Shown here one piece after another: positions 32,197-39,993 of a stretch of DNA of 51,579 nt (position 1 is the first letter of the stretch; the number at the start of each line of letters is the position of its first letter). A program made the position numbers and the translations under genes. The stretch covers positions 1 through 51,579 of the forward strand of contig JAFSKV010000019.1 in the NCBI GenBank assembly GCA_017448795.1, given 5' to 3'. The notes beneath the pieces were generated by a model. The model had not been told where the DNA came from and searched no databases. It was given only the letters and a program-made list of their open reading frames with translations. The stretch is from Synergistaceae bacterium (GTDB lineage Bacteria; Synergistota; Synergistia; Synergistales; Aminobacteriaceae).

Positions 32197-32705
32197 TCGC
32201 TGAACGCTGAGGGGTCTAACGATTTCACTTCGACGACTTCGCGGACGTTGATGCAGAAATTGTGTACTATCATCAGGCGGGCTAATATGTGGCCGTCTAT
32301 CAGGATGATGCGTTTGGCCTTCGCGTAATCTTGGGCGGGCTTCGAGAATGCGGCGTTTGTTACTAGGAGTCCGCGCCCGGATTTCCTCTCTATTGCGTCC
32401 CCGAAACTCTGCATGTTCCAGCTCGTGATTATGCTTCCCTTTTCGAGCTTGCGTGTCTGTATGTATATCGGATTATAGCCCGGACGATCCTCTATGATGA
32501 TGCCCTGAATTGCCCCGGCACTTGTGCGGCGTTTGGCGTTCTTGAAGACCTCGTAGCCCATCCGTATCAGCAAATCCGTAACAAGCTGCTCAAATCCTGC
32601 GGGGGATAAGTTGTTCACCCTCGCTAAGATTTGGCTCACTAGGTTTGCGTAATCGGATGTATCTCCATTGTTCGCGCTGAATTTCTGCTCATTCATATTC
32701 GTCAT
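32184..32705 (-). CDS. Mrr-like restriction-endonuclease-fold protein, active site lost
   Basis: A 173-residue protein with the fold of the Mrr catalytic domain: LSPAGFEQLVTDLLIRMGYE, GIIIEDRPGYNPIYIQ, GLLVTNAAFSKPAQDYA, and ILIDGHILARLMI. In active Mrr enzymes the motifs are G-I-D-G and Q-A-K; here they read AIQG (Gln67 for Asp) and QTR (Arg85 for Lys), so nuclease activity is probably lost. The winged-helix N-terminal domain of full Mrr proteins is also missing. It may be a modified-DNA-binding or regulatory protein. It is divergent from a PD-(D/E)XK nuclease gene 35 bases away, with overlapping promoter elements. Confidence 0.78.
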   Translation of the reverse strand: MTNMNEQKFSANNGDTSDYANLVSQILARVNNLSPAGFEQLVTDLLIRMGYEVFKNAKRRTSAGAIQGIIIEDRPGYNPIYIQTRKLEKGSIITSWNMQSFGDAIERKSGRGLLVTNAAFSKPAQDYAKAKRIILIDGHILARLMIVHNFCINVREVVEVKSLDPSAFSDYEI

Positions 32706-32733
32706 TGGCCGCTGAAAATTTGGTGATATTATA
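32705..32733. promoter_or_regulatory. Overlapping divergent promoter elements
   Basis: On +, TTGGCC (32705-32710), 16 bases and TATTAT (32727-32732) point to the nuclease gene. On -, TATAAT (32728-32733) points to the Mrr-like gene. The two -10 boxes share the same bases, so the two genes cannot initiate at once. The + start codon at 32741 would lie at or within a base or two of the predicted transcription start. Confidence 0.45.
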
Positions 32734-32740
32734 GTTGATT

Positions 32741-33742
32741 ATGGAAGCTATGTATTCACGGGATAACTTCATCAGCACGTCAGCACTTAAGAAGCTGGAC
32801 GGAGATTTTGCGGCATTGGGATTCCTGTTCGTACTGCGGGAGATTCTCGGCGGGAAATCTGAGGGTGTCATAGACCTTAAAGCCTTGTCGTCATCACTGA
32901 GGGTAACTCTTGCGAAAATCTACGAGCTAACCGGGATACTTGAGGACTCATTCGTCATCTCAACCAGAGCAGAGAAGGACGGACGGCACATAAAGCTCCT
33001 CACAGTCCCGGCAGCCCAAGAGGCAGGCCATGTGTCGCAGGAATGCTCGGACTTCATCACAGATTACCTCAGAAGGCACGGCGTAATTCCCGGCAAGTCT
33101 CAGAACGAGCAGGAAAGCCCCGCGGCAGTCAGCACAGCCTTGTTCATGGGCAACAATTTCCAGACGATAAAGGCCTTCTATTCGGCGGTGAAGTCAACCC
33201 TCAATGACCGCAGGGAGTTCACATATTCCCTCAATGACAACGATACTTCCTCAGCTGGCGCGGCAAGAATAACCTCGTTCGCAAACGGCCTCAAGAACGC
33301 GGGCTTTCTCTCGTCATGCTCCTACAAGAAATCGCCCCAGCGGACAATAACAGCCCAAGTAGCGAATACATCCGAGGCTCACAGGTTCATTTCCGGCACT
33401 TGGCTTGAGACTTGGACATACTGCCGGGCGGTTCAGGCTCTCACGGGCGGTTATGCCTGCGTCAGGAATCTCAACGTCATGCTTCCAGGCGGCGAAAATT
33501 CAGAGTTCGACCTTCTGATATGCAGGGATGGAAATCTCTTCTGGGTTGAGTCTAAGACAGCGAGATATTCCGCCTACCTCCCGAAATATTCCCGCATCGC
33601 GCAGATATTGGAGCTTCCTCCGTCCCGGGCGTTCCTCGTCTCACCTGATGTGCCGTCAGCCGAAATACAGCAGGGCATAACTTGCTGTAACCTTGAGACT
33701 TTCCCGGCAGCACTCAGCGAGTCCCTCATGGCTTGTACCTGA
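32741..33742 (+). CDS. PD-(D/E)XK nuclease resembling the Card1/DUF1887 nuclease domain
   Basis: A 333-residue protein. The C-terminal domain has the elements of the DUF1887/Card1-type nuclease: GTWLETW (Glu223), SEFDLL (Asp257) and VESKT (Glu270, Lys272), spaced D-x12-E-x-K. The first 80 residues are helical with a winged-helix look; the middle carries GNNFQTIKAFYSAVKSTLND and NGLKNAGFLSSCSYKK, which I could not assign. There is no Rossmann-like CARF sensor, unlike Card1. No ribosome site is seen before ATG 32741 or 32750, so translation may be leaderless. Its 3' end overlaps cobU by 17 bases. A defence role is possible but unproven. Confidence 0.62.
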   Translation: MEAMYSRDNFISTSALKKLDGDFAALGFLFVLREILGGKSEGVIDLKALSSSLRVTLAKIYELTGILEDSFVISTRAEKDGRHIKLLTVPAAQEAGHVSQECSDFITDYLRRHGVIPGKSQNEQESPAAVSTALFMGNNFQTIKAFYSAVKSTLNDRREFTYSLNDNDTSSAGAARITSFANGLKNAGFLSSCSYKKSPQRTITAQVANTSEAHRFISGTWLETWTYCRAVQALTGGYACVRNLNVMLPGGENSEFDLLICRDGNLFWVESKTARYSAYLPKYSRIAQILELPPSRAFLVSPDVPSAEIQQGITCCNLETFPAALSESLMACT

Positions 33743-34244
33743 CACAAACCCCCGCAACTACCTCCGTAACCTCGTCCGCAATACCCCCAATCCTCACAGC
33801 GAGTTCCGCCAACGCCCTCACATATTCTTCCGTCAGCCCCTCACATTCCCCGCCCGAAAATACATCGTCAGCCACAATCACAACATCCCTCACACGTCCC
33901 AGCAACCCCACCAAGTCCCCCCATATCTCACGCACAACTTCAGCCCTGCACTTCACACCGTCAGCAAACATAACATTAGCCGTCCACGCTGTCAGGCTCT
34001 CTATCATCACGGACGAACCCGCCGGAATTTCCTCGCAGCCCGACAAATCCCCCTCTCTCTCAACCGTAACGAAGCCCCTTCCCGCCCTCATGGCCCGGTG
34101 CCTCATCACTCGTTGCCTCATTTCGTCGTCAACAACAGGAGACATTGCCGCGTAAATCTTGGGTTGACCCGTGAGAGCTGACAGCCTTTCTTCCGCATAA
34201 TGACTCTTGCCGCTCCCGGCCTGCCCGAATATCAGTATCTTCAT
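33726..34244 (-). CDS. cobU: Adenosylcobinamide kinase/guanylyltransferase-like protein (CobU)
   Basis: A 172-residue P-loop protein close to CobU, which phosphorylates and then guanylates adenosylcobinamide in B12 salvage. Visible are the CobU-type P-loop FGQAGSGKSHYAEERL, DDEMRQRVMRHRAMR with the guanylyl-acceptor His region, GFVTVERE, and ESLTAWTANVMF in place of the usual CLTLWLSN. The usual NEVGxGIVP motif is replaced by ADDVFSGGEC, so full activity is uncertain. No other cobalamin gene is present in the window, though the adjacent MetH activation domain belongs to B12 metabolism. Confidence 0.75.
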   Translation of the reverse strand: MKILIFGQAGSGKSHYAEERLSALTGQPKIYAAMSPVVDDEMRQRVMRHRAMRAGRGFVTVEREGDLSGCEEIPAGSSVMIESLTAWTANVMFADGVKCRAEVVREIWGDLVGLLGRVRDVVIVADDVFSGGECEGLTEEYVRALAELAVRIGGIADEVTEVVAGVCVRYKP

Positions 34245-34247
34245 GCC

Positions 34248-34256
34248 TGATATAAT
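34248..34256 (+). promoter_or_regulatory. Extended -10 promoter of the metal importer
   Basis: TGATATAAT, a perfect -10 with an upstream TG, 35 bases before the start at 34291. No Zur box was recognised with confidence. Confidence 0.5.
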
Positions 34257-34290
34257 AGCCTAAAATTTTCCCTTTAAGGATAACTTGTGA

Positions 34291-35103
34291 ATGAAACTCA
34301 GAACCGTTTTTGCTCTCGTCTTCCTCATTGTCTCATCCTCCGTAGCTCATGCAAGAGTCTCCGTTGTGTGCAGCTTGTTCCCGGTCTACGATTTCACACG
34401 CAGCGTTGCGGGAGAGCTTGCTGACGTTAAGCTCCTCATTCCGGCGGGCGTTGACCTGCACGAATACGAGCCTTCACCCCGCGACATCATCACACTCAAC
34501 GAGGCCGACTTGTTCATCTACACTTGCCCTGAGCTTGAGGCTTGGGCGCAAAATCTCCCGGTCTCAGCAAAGAAAGCCAGCTCATCACGCGGCATCCAGC
34601 TCACCAACAATGACCCTCATATATGGCTGGACTTGTCGCTTGCACAGACTATGACCGTCAACATCATGGAGGCTCTGTGCACTGCTGACCCGGAAAACGC
34701 CCTTGATTACGCAAGGAACGCTGAGGATTTCTGCGTGAGGCTTGGGGAGCTTGACGCGGGATTTCTGGCCATGAGGAAGGACAAGCCCCTTGTGTTCGCG
34801 GGGGAGTTCTCGGCGGGGTATTTCGTCAGGCGTTACGGCTTCGAGTACGTCAGCGCATATGACGGGGAAAATGAGCCATCACTGCGGAAAATGGCAGAAG
34901 TCATCAGCTACATTCAGCACACAGGAACACGCTTCATCTTCACGGACAACGGGGCAGTCTCACGGGTTACACGGGCTATAAGTGAGCAGACAGGCGCGGA
35001 GATTCTCACGTTCGGGACGGGGCATGTTGTGCAGGACGGCGCGACATTCCTCCAGATTATGGCCGACAACTATAACCACATAACGGAGGCAATGAATGAG
35101 TGA
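34291..35103 (+). CDS. znuA: Metal ABC transporter substrate-binding protein (ZnuA/TroA family)
   Basis: A 270-residue cluster 9 metal-binding protein for zinc or manganese. The signal peptide ends at AHA with no lipobox. Metal ligands expected in the family are seen as His in GVDLHEYEPSPRD and His in NDPHIWLDLS. The third ligand region normally reads H-x-A-F-x-Y; here it is GEFSAGYFVRRYG, placing Glu at the His position. The connecting long helix is VNIMEALCTADPENAL and beyond. It overlaps the ATPase gene by eight bases. Metal specificity cannot be read from sequence. Confidence 0.87.
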   Translation: MKLRTVFALVFLIVSSSVAHARVSVVCSLFPVYDFTRSVAGELADVKLLIPAGVDLHEYEPSPRDIITLNEADLFIYTCPELEAWAQNLPVSAKKASSSRGIQLTNNDPHIWLDLSLAQTMTVNIMEALCTADPENALDYARNAEDFCVRLGELDAGFLAMRKDKPLVFAGEFSAGYFVRRYGFEYVSAYDGENEPSLRKMAEVISYIQHTGTRFIFTDNGAVSRVTRAISEQTGAEILTFGTGHVVQDGATFLQIMADNYNHITEAMNE

Positions 35104-35728
35104 AATCCTGAGACTGACTGAAGCATACGTGAAATACGGCGACATTCCGGCACTCAGCGGCGTATCTCTCACGGCAAAACAGGGCGATATGATATTCATC
35201 ACGGGCGCGAACGGGTCAGGCAAATCAACCCTCACGAAGGCAATAGCCGGGCTTCTCCCCTTGTCGGCAGGAACTCTCACACGTACCCCCCGAATGTCCT
35301 ACGTCCCACAATACGAGGAGGGAGACCGGGATTTTCCCGCATCAGTCCGCGAGATTGTGCTGACAGGGACGCAGAGGCCGGGTAATTTCTTCCACACTAA
35401 GGCAGACCGTCAGCACGCAGAGGCGGCCATGAATGCGCTGGGGATTAGCGGGCTTGCTGACAGTGAGATCAGGACGTTGTCGGGGGGACAGCTCAGGCGG
35501 GTATTCTTGGCACGGGCTGTTTGCGGTCAGCCGGAATTGTTGCTGCTGGATGAACCTTGCGCGGGGCTTGACGCTCAGACACACGAAACATTGTTCACGA
35601 TTTTGCGGGGAATGCTGGCGGAAGGGTGCGCGGTCGTCATGGTTACACACGACATCTCAGACATTGACGGCATCCCTGAAGGGCGCGTAATCAGAATTTC
35701 AGCCGGAAGGATACTCACTCATGAATGA
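35096..35728 (+). CDS. znuC: Metal ABC transporter ATP-binding protein (ZnuC-like)
   Basis: A 210-residue ATPase, short as usual for this group. Walker A is GANGSGKST, the Q-loop YVPQYEEGDRDFPASVREIV is the ZnuC/TroB form, the signature is LSGGQLRRVFLARAV, Walker B LLLLDEPCAGLD, and the switch His is in VMVTHDISD. GGAGG (35085-35089) precedes the ATG inside znuA. It overlaps both neighbours. Confidence 0.93.
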   Translation: MSEILRLTEAYVKYGDIPALSGVSLTAKQGDMIFITGANGSGKSTLTKAIAGLLPLSAGTLTRTPRMSYVPQYEEGDRDFPASVREIVLTGTQRPGNFFHTKADRQHAEAAMNALGISGLADSEIRTLSGGQLRRVFLARAVCGQPELLLLDEPCAGLDAQTHETLFTILRGMLAEGCAVVMVTHDISDIDGIPEGRVIRISAGRILTHE

Positions 35729-36527
35729 CTTTCTCGGACTCATCACATATCCTTTTGTCTACAGGGCATTGATTGCGGGGGCTATGATTTCGGTGTGCGC
35801 GGCTGTATTGGGGGTTGTGCTTGTGCTTAGGCATTACTCGCTTATAGGTCATGGGCTGAGTGAAATCGGCTTTGCGTCATTGTCCCTGTCGTCAGCACTT
35901 GGCATCCCTCCTATGTATATTGCCACACCGTCCGTTATTGCCGCGTCATTCATCATCATTCACATAAGCCGTAAACACGAGACTTCCGGCGACACTGCGA
36001 TTGCTGTTGCGTCATCGGCGGCCCTTGCGCTGGGTATTGCGGTGTCCTCGCTGTCCGGGACGGCCTCAAACATGAGCGCGTATCTTTTCGGGAGCGTCCT
36101 TGCCGTTAGTGATGCTGACATGTGGCTTGCGGTCGTGCTTTCTGCGGCGGTGATTGGGGCGTTCATCGTGCTGTATAACAGGCTGTTCCTCATCACATAC
36201 AGTGAGCCTTACGCCCGTTCTCTCGGCATAAACACGGCCATGTATCAGGTAATAATCTCGGTGCTGACTGCGCTTGTTGTCGTGGCGGGGATGAGGATTA
36301 CCGGGACGCTGCTTATTTCGGGCGTGATTATACTTCCGGCGGTGTCGGCGAGAATTATTGCGCGGGGCTTCCGTTCACTCGTCATAATCGCGGGGGCAGT
36401 CTCACTCGTTGCGTTCATTGCGGGGCTAGGGCTGTCATTCGTGGTGAACATTCCGGCGGGGGCGGGGGTAATTATCGCGAACGCGGCAATCCTCATCATC
36501 ACGAGAATATTCGGGGGCAGGCCATGA
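35721..36527 (+). CDS. znuB: Metal ABC transporter permease (ZnuB-like)
   Basis: A 268-residue permease with about eight hydrophobic segments, family ABC-3. Typical pieces are YRALIAGAMISVCAAVLGVV, RHYSLIGHGLSEIGFASLSL and RITGTLLISGVIILPAVSAR. It forms the channel for znuAC. The start overlaps znuC and the stop overlaps the YdjM-like gene as ATGA, so all four are one transcript. Confidence 0.94.
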   Translation: MNDFLGLITYPFVYRALIAGAMISVCAAVLGVVLVLRHYSLIGHGLSEIGFASLSLSSALGIPPMYIATPSVIAASFIIIHISRKHETSGDTAIAVASSAALALGIAVSSLSGTASNMSAYLFGSVLAVSDADMWLAVVLSAAVIGAFIVLYNRLFLITYSEPYARSLGINTAMYQVIISVLTALVVVAGMRITGTLLISGVIILPAVSARIIARGFRSLVIIAGAVSLVAFIAGLGLSFVVNIPAGAGVIIANAAILIITRIFGGRP

Positions 36528-37063
36528 CGGGCAAGGGTCATCGCATATCGACATTCGCATTCGTTCTCGGCGCAACAGGCTCACCGTTGGCGGCAACATT
36601 CAGCTTCTTGGGGAGTACGTTTCCTGACTCGTCGGAGTACGTGTTCTTCGGCAAGCGTCGCAACAGGTATCATCGTCGTTGGACACACTGGTTCATTCCG
36701 TGGCTGGTTATGGCTTGCGTGTGCTTTGAGCGGTCGGGATGGATTGTGCCTCGTCTTGCGGCTCTGGTTGACGGCACTAACGCTCACTATGATGTGTGGT
36801 CATGCGCGGGGTTCTGGCTGATGGGGTGCGTCCTGCACATTCTGGAGGATGCGTGGTGCGGGACTGTTCCGTTCCTCATCCCATGGAAGAGAAGCGTCGG
36901 AATGCACGTGTTCCACATGGCCAAAGCCAGGGGGGAGATGAGCCGGGGCGAAAAGAACTTTGTGTTTTGCTGTGCGGGAATATCGTTCGTTGCGTTCATG
37001 TTCAGGACGTTCACACTGAGGAGCTTTGCTGACTTGATGCTGACCTTGTGGCGGAATATCTGA
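36524..37063 (+). CDS. YdjM-family membrane-bound metal-dependent hydrolase-like protein
   Basis: A 179-residue inner-membrane protein of the YdjM/DUF457 group. It has the conserved polar motifs GSTFPDSSEY, HRRWTHW and GCVLHILEDAWCGTVPFLIP between hydrophobic helices; the His and Asp residues are likely metal ligands. Members are annotated as possible phospholipase C/P1-nuclease-like hydrolases, though activity is largely untested. Coupling to znuB by ATGA overlap hints that it needs the imported metal or is controlled with it. Confidence 0.8.
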   Translation: MTGKGHRISTFAFVLGATGSPLAATFSFLGSTFPDSSEYVFFGKRRNRYHRRWTHWFIPWLVMACVCFERSGWIVPRLAALVDGTNAHYDVWSCAGFWLMGCVLHILEDAWCGTVPFLIPWKRSVGMHVFHMAKARGEMSRGEKNFVFCCAGISFVAFMFRTFTLRSFADLMLTLWRNI

Positions 37064-37074
37064 CTTCACGGCCG

Positions 37075-37674
37075 TCAGTCCCTATCAGCCCCGAATATCC
37101 CCGCTATTGCCGTAACAGACTTCACAGGCGACATCATCATTGACCGCGTTACGCCGAGCCCGATTCTCTTCGTGGCGTTGAGTATCGTGATTATGTCCTC
37201 CGTAACATTCATGCTCAAGTCCCCATAGCCAGGGCTGAAACGGTGCGTAAGTCTCTCACCATCACGAAGACCCGGAACAATCTCACTCCGAATGAACTGG
37301 TCAATATACGCGTCAATCCTCACAGAAGCACAAGCATCAAGCGCAAGGCCGTCCAGCATGTTGCGGTTCTGGGCAAGGGTAATCTGCCTGTCTGTCTCAT
37401 GGCCGAGTGTCGCCGCAAGAAGTATGCAGTCATCACCCCTTGATGTCAGCCGGGCAATGTCATTGCTGTGGATGTGCGCTCCCTCAAGCTCGATTCCGCC
37501 GTCAAAGCGGATGACGTGAAACCTCCCCCACACACAGCGAGGCTCTGCGAAGCCCTCAAGCCTCCCGAAAGCCTCAAGGACGGTGCGCACAAGCTCATCA
37601 TCCCGGCCGTCAGGAGGCACGCGCATATAGCGGAGGGCATCCGTTACCTGCTTATCCGTCGGAGCGAACAGCAT
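37075..37674 (-). CDS. Stand-alone methionine synthase (MetH) activation domain protein
   Basis: A 199-residue protein matching the C-terminal SAM-binding activation domain of cobalamin-dependent methionine synthase, here as a separate polypeptide. Diagnostic are THRFSPGYGDLSMNV, KRIGLGVTRSMMMSPVKSVT and an N-terminal EGAHIHSNDIARL. The domain supports reductive re-methylation of inactive cob(II)alamin. The catalytic MetH domains must be encoded elsewhere. It overlaps the end of metF by 23 bases, tying it to methyl-tetrahydrofolate supply. Confidence 0.9.
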   Translation of the reverse strand: MLFAPTDKQVTDALRYMRVPPDGRDDELVRTVLEAFGRLEGFAEPRCVWGRFHVIRFDGGIELEGAHIHSNDIARLTSRGDDCILLAATLGHETDRQITLAQNRNMLDGLALDACASVRIDAYIDQFIRSEIVPGLRDGERLTHRFSPGYGDLSMNVTEDIITILNATKRIGLGVTRSMMMSPVKSVTAIAGIFGADRD

Positions 37675-38539
37675 ATCTCTTCGTGTAGAGGACTGACCTT
37701 ATCCCCGCGTCAATCCTTCTGACCGTGTCGGCCTGGTTCATCGTGTAAAGGTGAATGCCCTCGACTCCCCGCGCCAACAGGTCAATAATCTGCTCGGTTG
37801 CGTAGGCAATCCCGGCTTCCTTGACGGCTCCCTGATGATGGCCATAAGCGTCAACGAACCTGCGGACTCTTTCTGGGACTGAGGCTCCGCACATTTCGAC
37901 AACCTTCGGGATTTGGGCGGCGGCAGTGATGGGCATTACCCCGGCGATTATGGGCTGAGTTATCCCCATTTCCCGCGCTCTTTCACGCCATGACCAGAAT
38001 ATATCGTTGTCGAAGAACAGCTGTGAGATAAGCCCCTTCACTCCGAGCTTGCACTTCTCCTTGAGGTAATGCAAATCCTGCTCGACTGACTCGGCTTCCG
38101 GGTGTTTCTCAGGGTAGCAGGCCGCGAAAATGTCGAAGTCGTTCCCGTATTCCTCGTGAATGAACGCGATTAGCTCGCTGGCGTGGTGGAAGTCTCCGAG
38201 TTCTGCCCCGGCCGGAAGGTCGCCCCTTAGTGCGAGAATGTTGCGGACGTTGCTGGCCTTGAGCTGGTCGAGAATTGCCTTGAGTTCGGCGCGTGTTGTC
38301 CCTACGCAGGTAAGGTGAGCGACCCCGCATGTGTGGTAGCGGTTCTGTATGCCTGACGTGATTTCGACGGTGTTGTCGCGTGATGAGCCGCCCGCCCCGT
38401 AAGTTACGCTGATTAAGTCCGGGTTGAAGCTCACGAGGCTGTCTATTACGCCGTAAGTGCCTTCTGTGCTTTTGTTGCCCTTTGGCGGGAATATCTCGAA
38501 CGTGTAGCTTGGCGCGAGCTTGTCGAAAAAGTTATCCAT
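37652..38539 (-). CDS. metF: 5,10-methylenetetrahydrofolate reductase MetF
   Basis: A 295-residue FAD enzyme making 5-methyl-tetrahydrofolate for methionine synthesis. Family segments include YTFEIFPPKGN (catalytic Glu), ISVTYGAGGSSRDNT, HLTCVGTTRAEL, NILALRGDLP, ISQLFFDNDIFWSW, IIAGVMPITAAAQI and GIHLYTMNQADTV. Length is normal for bacterial MetF. It is followed directly by the methionine synthase activation domain gene. Confidence 0.95.
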   Translation of the reverse strand: MDNFFDKLAPSYTFEIFPPKGNKSTEGTYGVIDSLVSFNPDLISVTYGAGGSSRDNTVEITSGIQNRYHTCGVAHLTCVGTTRAELKAILDQLKASNVRNILALRGDLPAGAELGDFHHASELIAFIHEEYGNDFDIFAACYPEKHPEAESVEQDLHYLKEKCKLGVKGLISQLFFDNDIFWSWRERAREMGITQPIIAGVMPITAAAQIPKVVEMCGASVPERVRRFVDAYGHHQGAVKEAGIAYATEQIIDLLARGVEGIHLYTMNQADTVRRIDAGIRSVLYTKRYAVRSDG

Positions 38540-38543
38540 CTGT

Positions 38544-39473
38544 CTATTTGTCCTCCTTTGTTTGTGCTAAGAGCCATTCCCTCAACGGTTGAATCCTGTA
38601 TGTGTAATCGAATGAGCTCATGTGCTCAGAGTAATTCCCCTCCGTTCCTTCAGGCAGAGTAACGCCCGCCCTGAATGTAAGGAATGTAGGCACCTTCTGC
38701 CATCTTGGAATGTTGACAGCCCGGTCGTTGGCATCAATATTTTTGTACCACACAAATTCCGCGCCCTCATTCCTGAACATGCTGATAACCTCATTTTGTC
38801 CCGCTGAGGCTTTGTCATCCCCCAACGAGGCAGCGTACACGAACTTTTGCGACAGTAACCCCTTCAGCGCGTTGATGTCCCATTGCCCGGAAACGAACAT
38901 GCAGGCCGTGAATAAGTCCGGGTATCTCGCCGCCAACACAAGCCACGTCATACAGCCCATAGACTGCCCCGTTGCATACATTCTCCGTTCATTGAGGCCG
39001 TAATTCCTGACTGCCCACTTCACGAATCTCCCGGCAAGCTCCACATACTCGGACTCAACAAATCCGTTATGGTCATCAAGCACGACTGACGGGAAGGACG
39101 GAACAATCACAACACAGTCATCCCTGCACCAGACCAGCGCGCCCAGCCCCTGAGTCAGGGAGAATGACGGCTCTTTTCCGGCTGAACTTCCGTCGGCCAT
39201 GAAGAAAACGACCGGGCAATCACTCAGTTTGCCGCAATTTTCGGGAATGTAAATGCTGTAGCTTATGCTGAGGCCTGTAACGTCATCGCTGAATGTGAGT
39301 GTCTTGAACTTGGGGACGTATTGAGTGATGAGGTACTGTAATTCTTTGTCGCCTGACTTGTCGGGGTGGAAGAGTCCGCCTCTGTTGGCTGAACGGAAAT
39401 TTTCATCCGCGCTTGAGGCGTAACAGACTGACGCAATGAGGAGCATTGCTGCCGCAAGTAATACCCGCTTCAT
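38544..39473 (-). CDS. Secreted alpha/beta-hydrolase (esterase-like)
   Basis: A 309-residue protein with a signal peptide (MKRVLLAAAMLLIASVCYAS). The nucleophile elbow is GQSMGC, with PVVFFMADGSSAG as the preceding oxyanion-loop strand and ending with the Asp and His region NYSEHMSSFDYT. The architecture resembles feruloyl-esterase and poly-hydroxyalkanoate depolymerase-like enzymes. The start at 39473 overlaps the speD stop as ATGA, and a longer frame to 39506 lies inside speD. Substrate unknown; pairing with speD may be only positional. Confidence 0.75.
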   Translation of the reverse strand: MKRVLLAAAMLLIASVCYASSADENFRSANRGGLFHPDKSGDKELQYLITQYVPKFKTLTFSDDVTGLSISYSIYIPENCGKLSDCPVVFFMADGSSAGKEPSFSLTQGLGALVWCRDDCVVIVPSFPSVVLDDHNGFVESEYVELAGRFVKWAVRNYGLNERRMYATGQSMGCMTWLVLAARYPDLFTACMFVSGQWDINALKGLLSQKFVYAASLGDDKASAGQNEVISMFRNEGAEFVWYKNIDANDRAVNIPRWQKVPTFLTFRAGVTLPEGTEGNYSEHMSSFDYTYRIQPLREWLLAQTKEDK

Positions 39474-39883
39474 GACTTGAGGCCGTCCTTTCTGTCTTCC
39501 TCCCACGTGATGAATGAGTGGTAATATTTCTCGTCTTCATCATCTAGGCCGCGTGTGATTTCTGTTACATGGATGTGCGAGGCCTTGACCTTTTCGAGTA
39601 CGTAATCAACCGCTATCATCGGCTCGGTGTGCGCACCGCAAGTGTAGATGTCGAGTGCCATGTAGTTGACTTCGGGCCATGTGTGGCAGGACAGGTGAGA
39701 CTCGCTGATTACGACGACTCCGCTTACGCCGTTGGGTGGGAACTTGTTGAAGGATACTGACCAGATTTGAGCGTGGGCGCGGTTTGCGGCTTCAACTAGG
39801 ATGTCTTGCAGCTTGGATACATTGGTGATTGTGTCATCACAGCCGGAAACCTCGACTATATAGTGAACACCTTTAGGGGACAA
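39470..39883 (-). CDS. speD: S-adenosylmethionine decarboxylase proenzyme
   Basis: A 137-residue prokaryotic SpeD. The self-cleavage site is Glu61-Ser62 in ISESHLSCHTWPE, where Ser becomes the pyruvoyl group; His67 and Cys82 (DIYTCGAH) complete the site. It makes decarboxylated SAM, the aminopropyl donor for spermidine. Translation begins at TTG 39883, six bases after GAGAG. It neighbours methionine and folate genes, and no speE is visible. Confidence 0.92.
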   Translation of the reverse strand: MSPKGVHYIVEVSGCDDTITNVSKLQDILVEAANRAHAQIWSVSFNKFPPNGVSGVVVISESHLSCHTWPEVNYMALDIYTCGAHTEPMIAVDYVLEKVKASHIHVTEITRGLDDEDEKYYHSFITWEEDRKDGLKS

Positions 39884-39955
39884 TTTAGACTCTCATCCTC
39901 CCGGAAATTGATATGTGATTGTGAGATTTTATCATAATCCGCAATCTTCCGGGAC

Positions 39956-39990
39956 GAATCCCCGAAGCCCCTCAAGACTCCGGGGGATTC
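39956..39990 (-). other. Hairpin after the LarA-like gene
   Basis: GAATCCCC and GGGGATTC are perfect 8-base arms, extended inward by GGAG/CTTC with one bulged C. No T-run follows on the minus strand, so it may be a 3'-end stabiliser or a weak terminator just after the LarA-like gene. Confidence 0.45.
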
Positions 39991-39993
39991 CAC

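Noticed and set aside
34245-34290. Zur or MntR operator before znuA
   Set aside because: The region is AT-rich but no convincing palindrome of either type was found.
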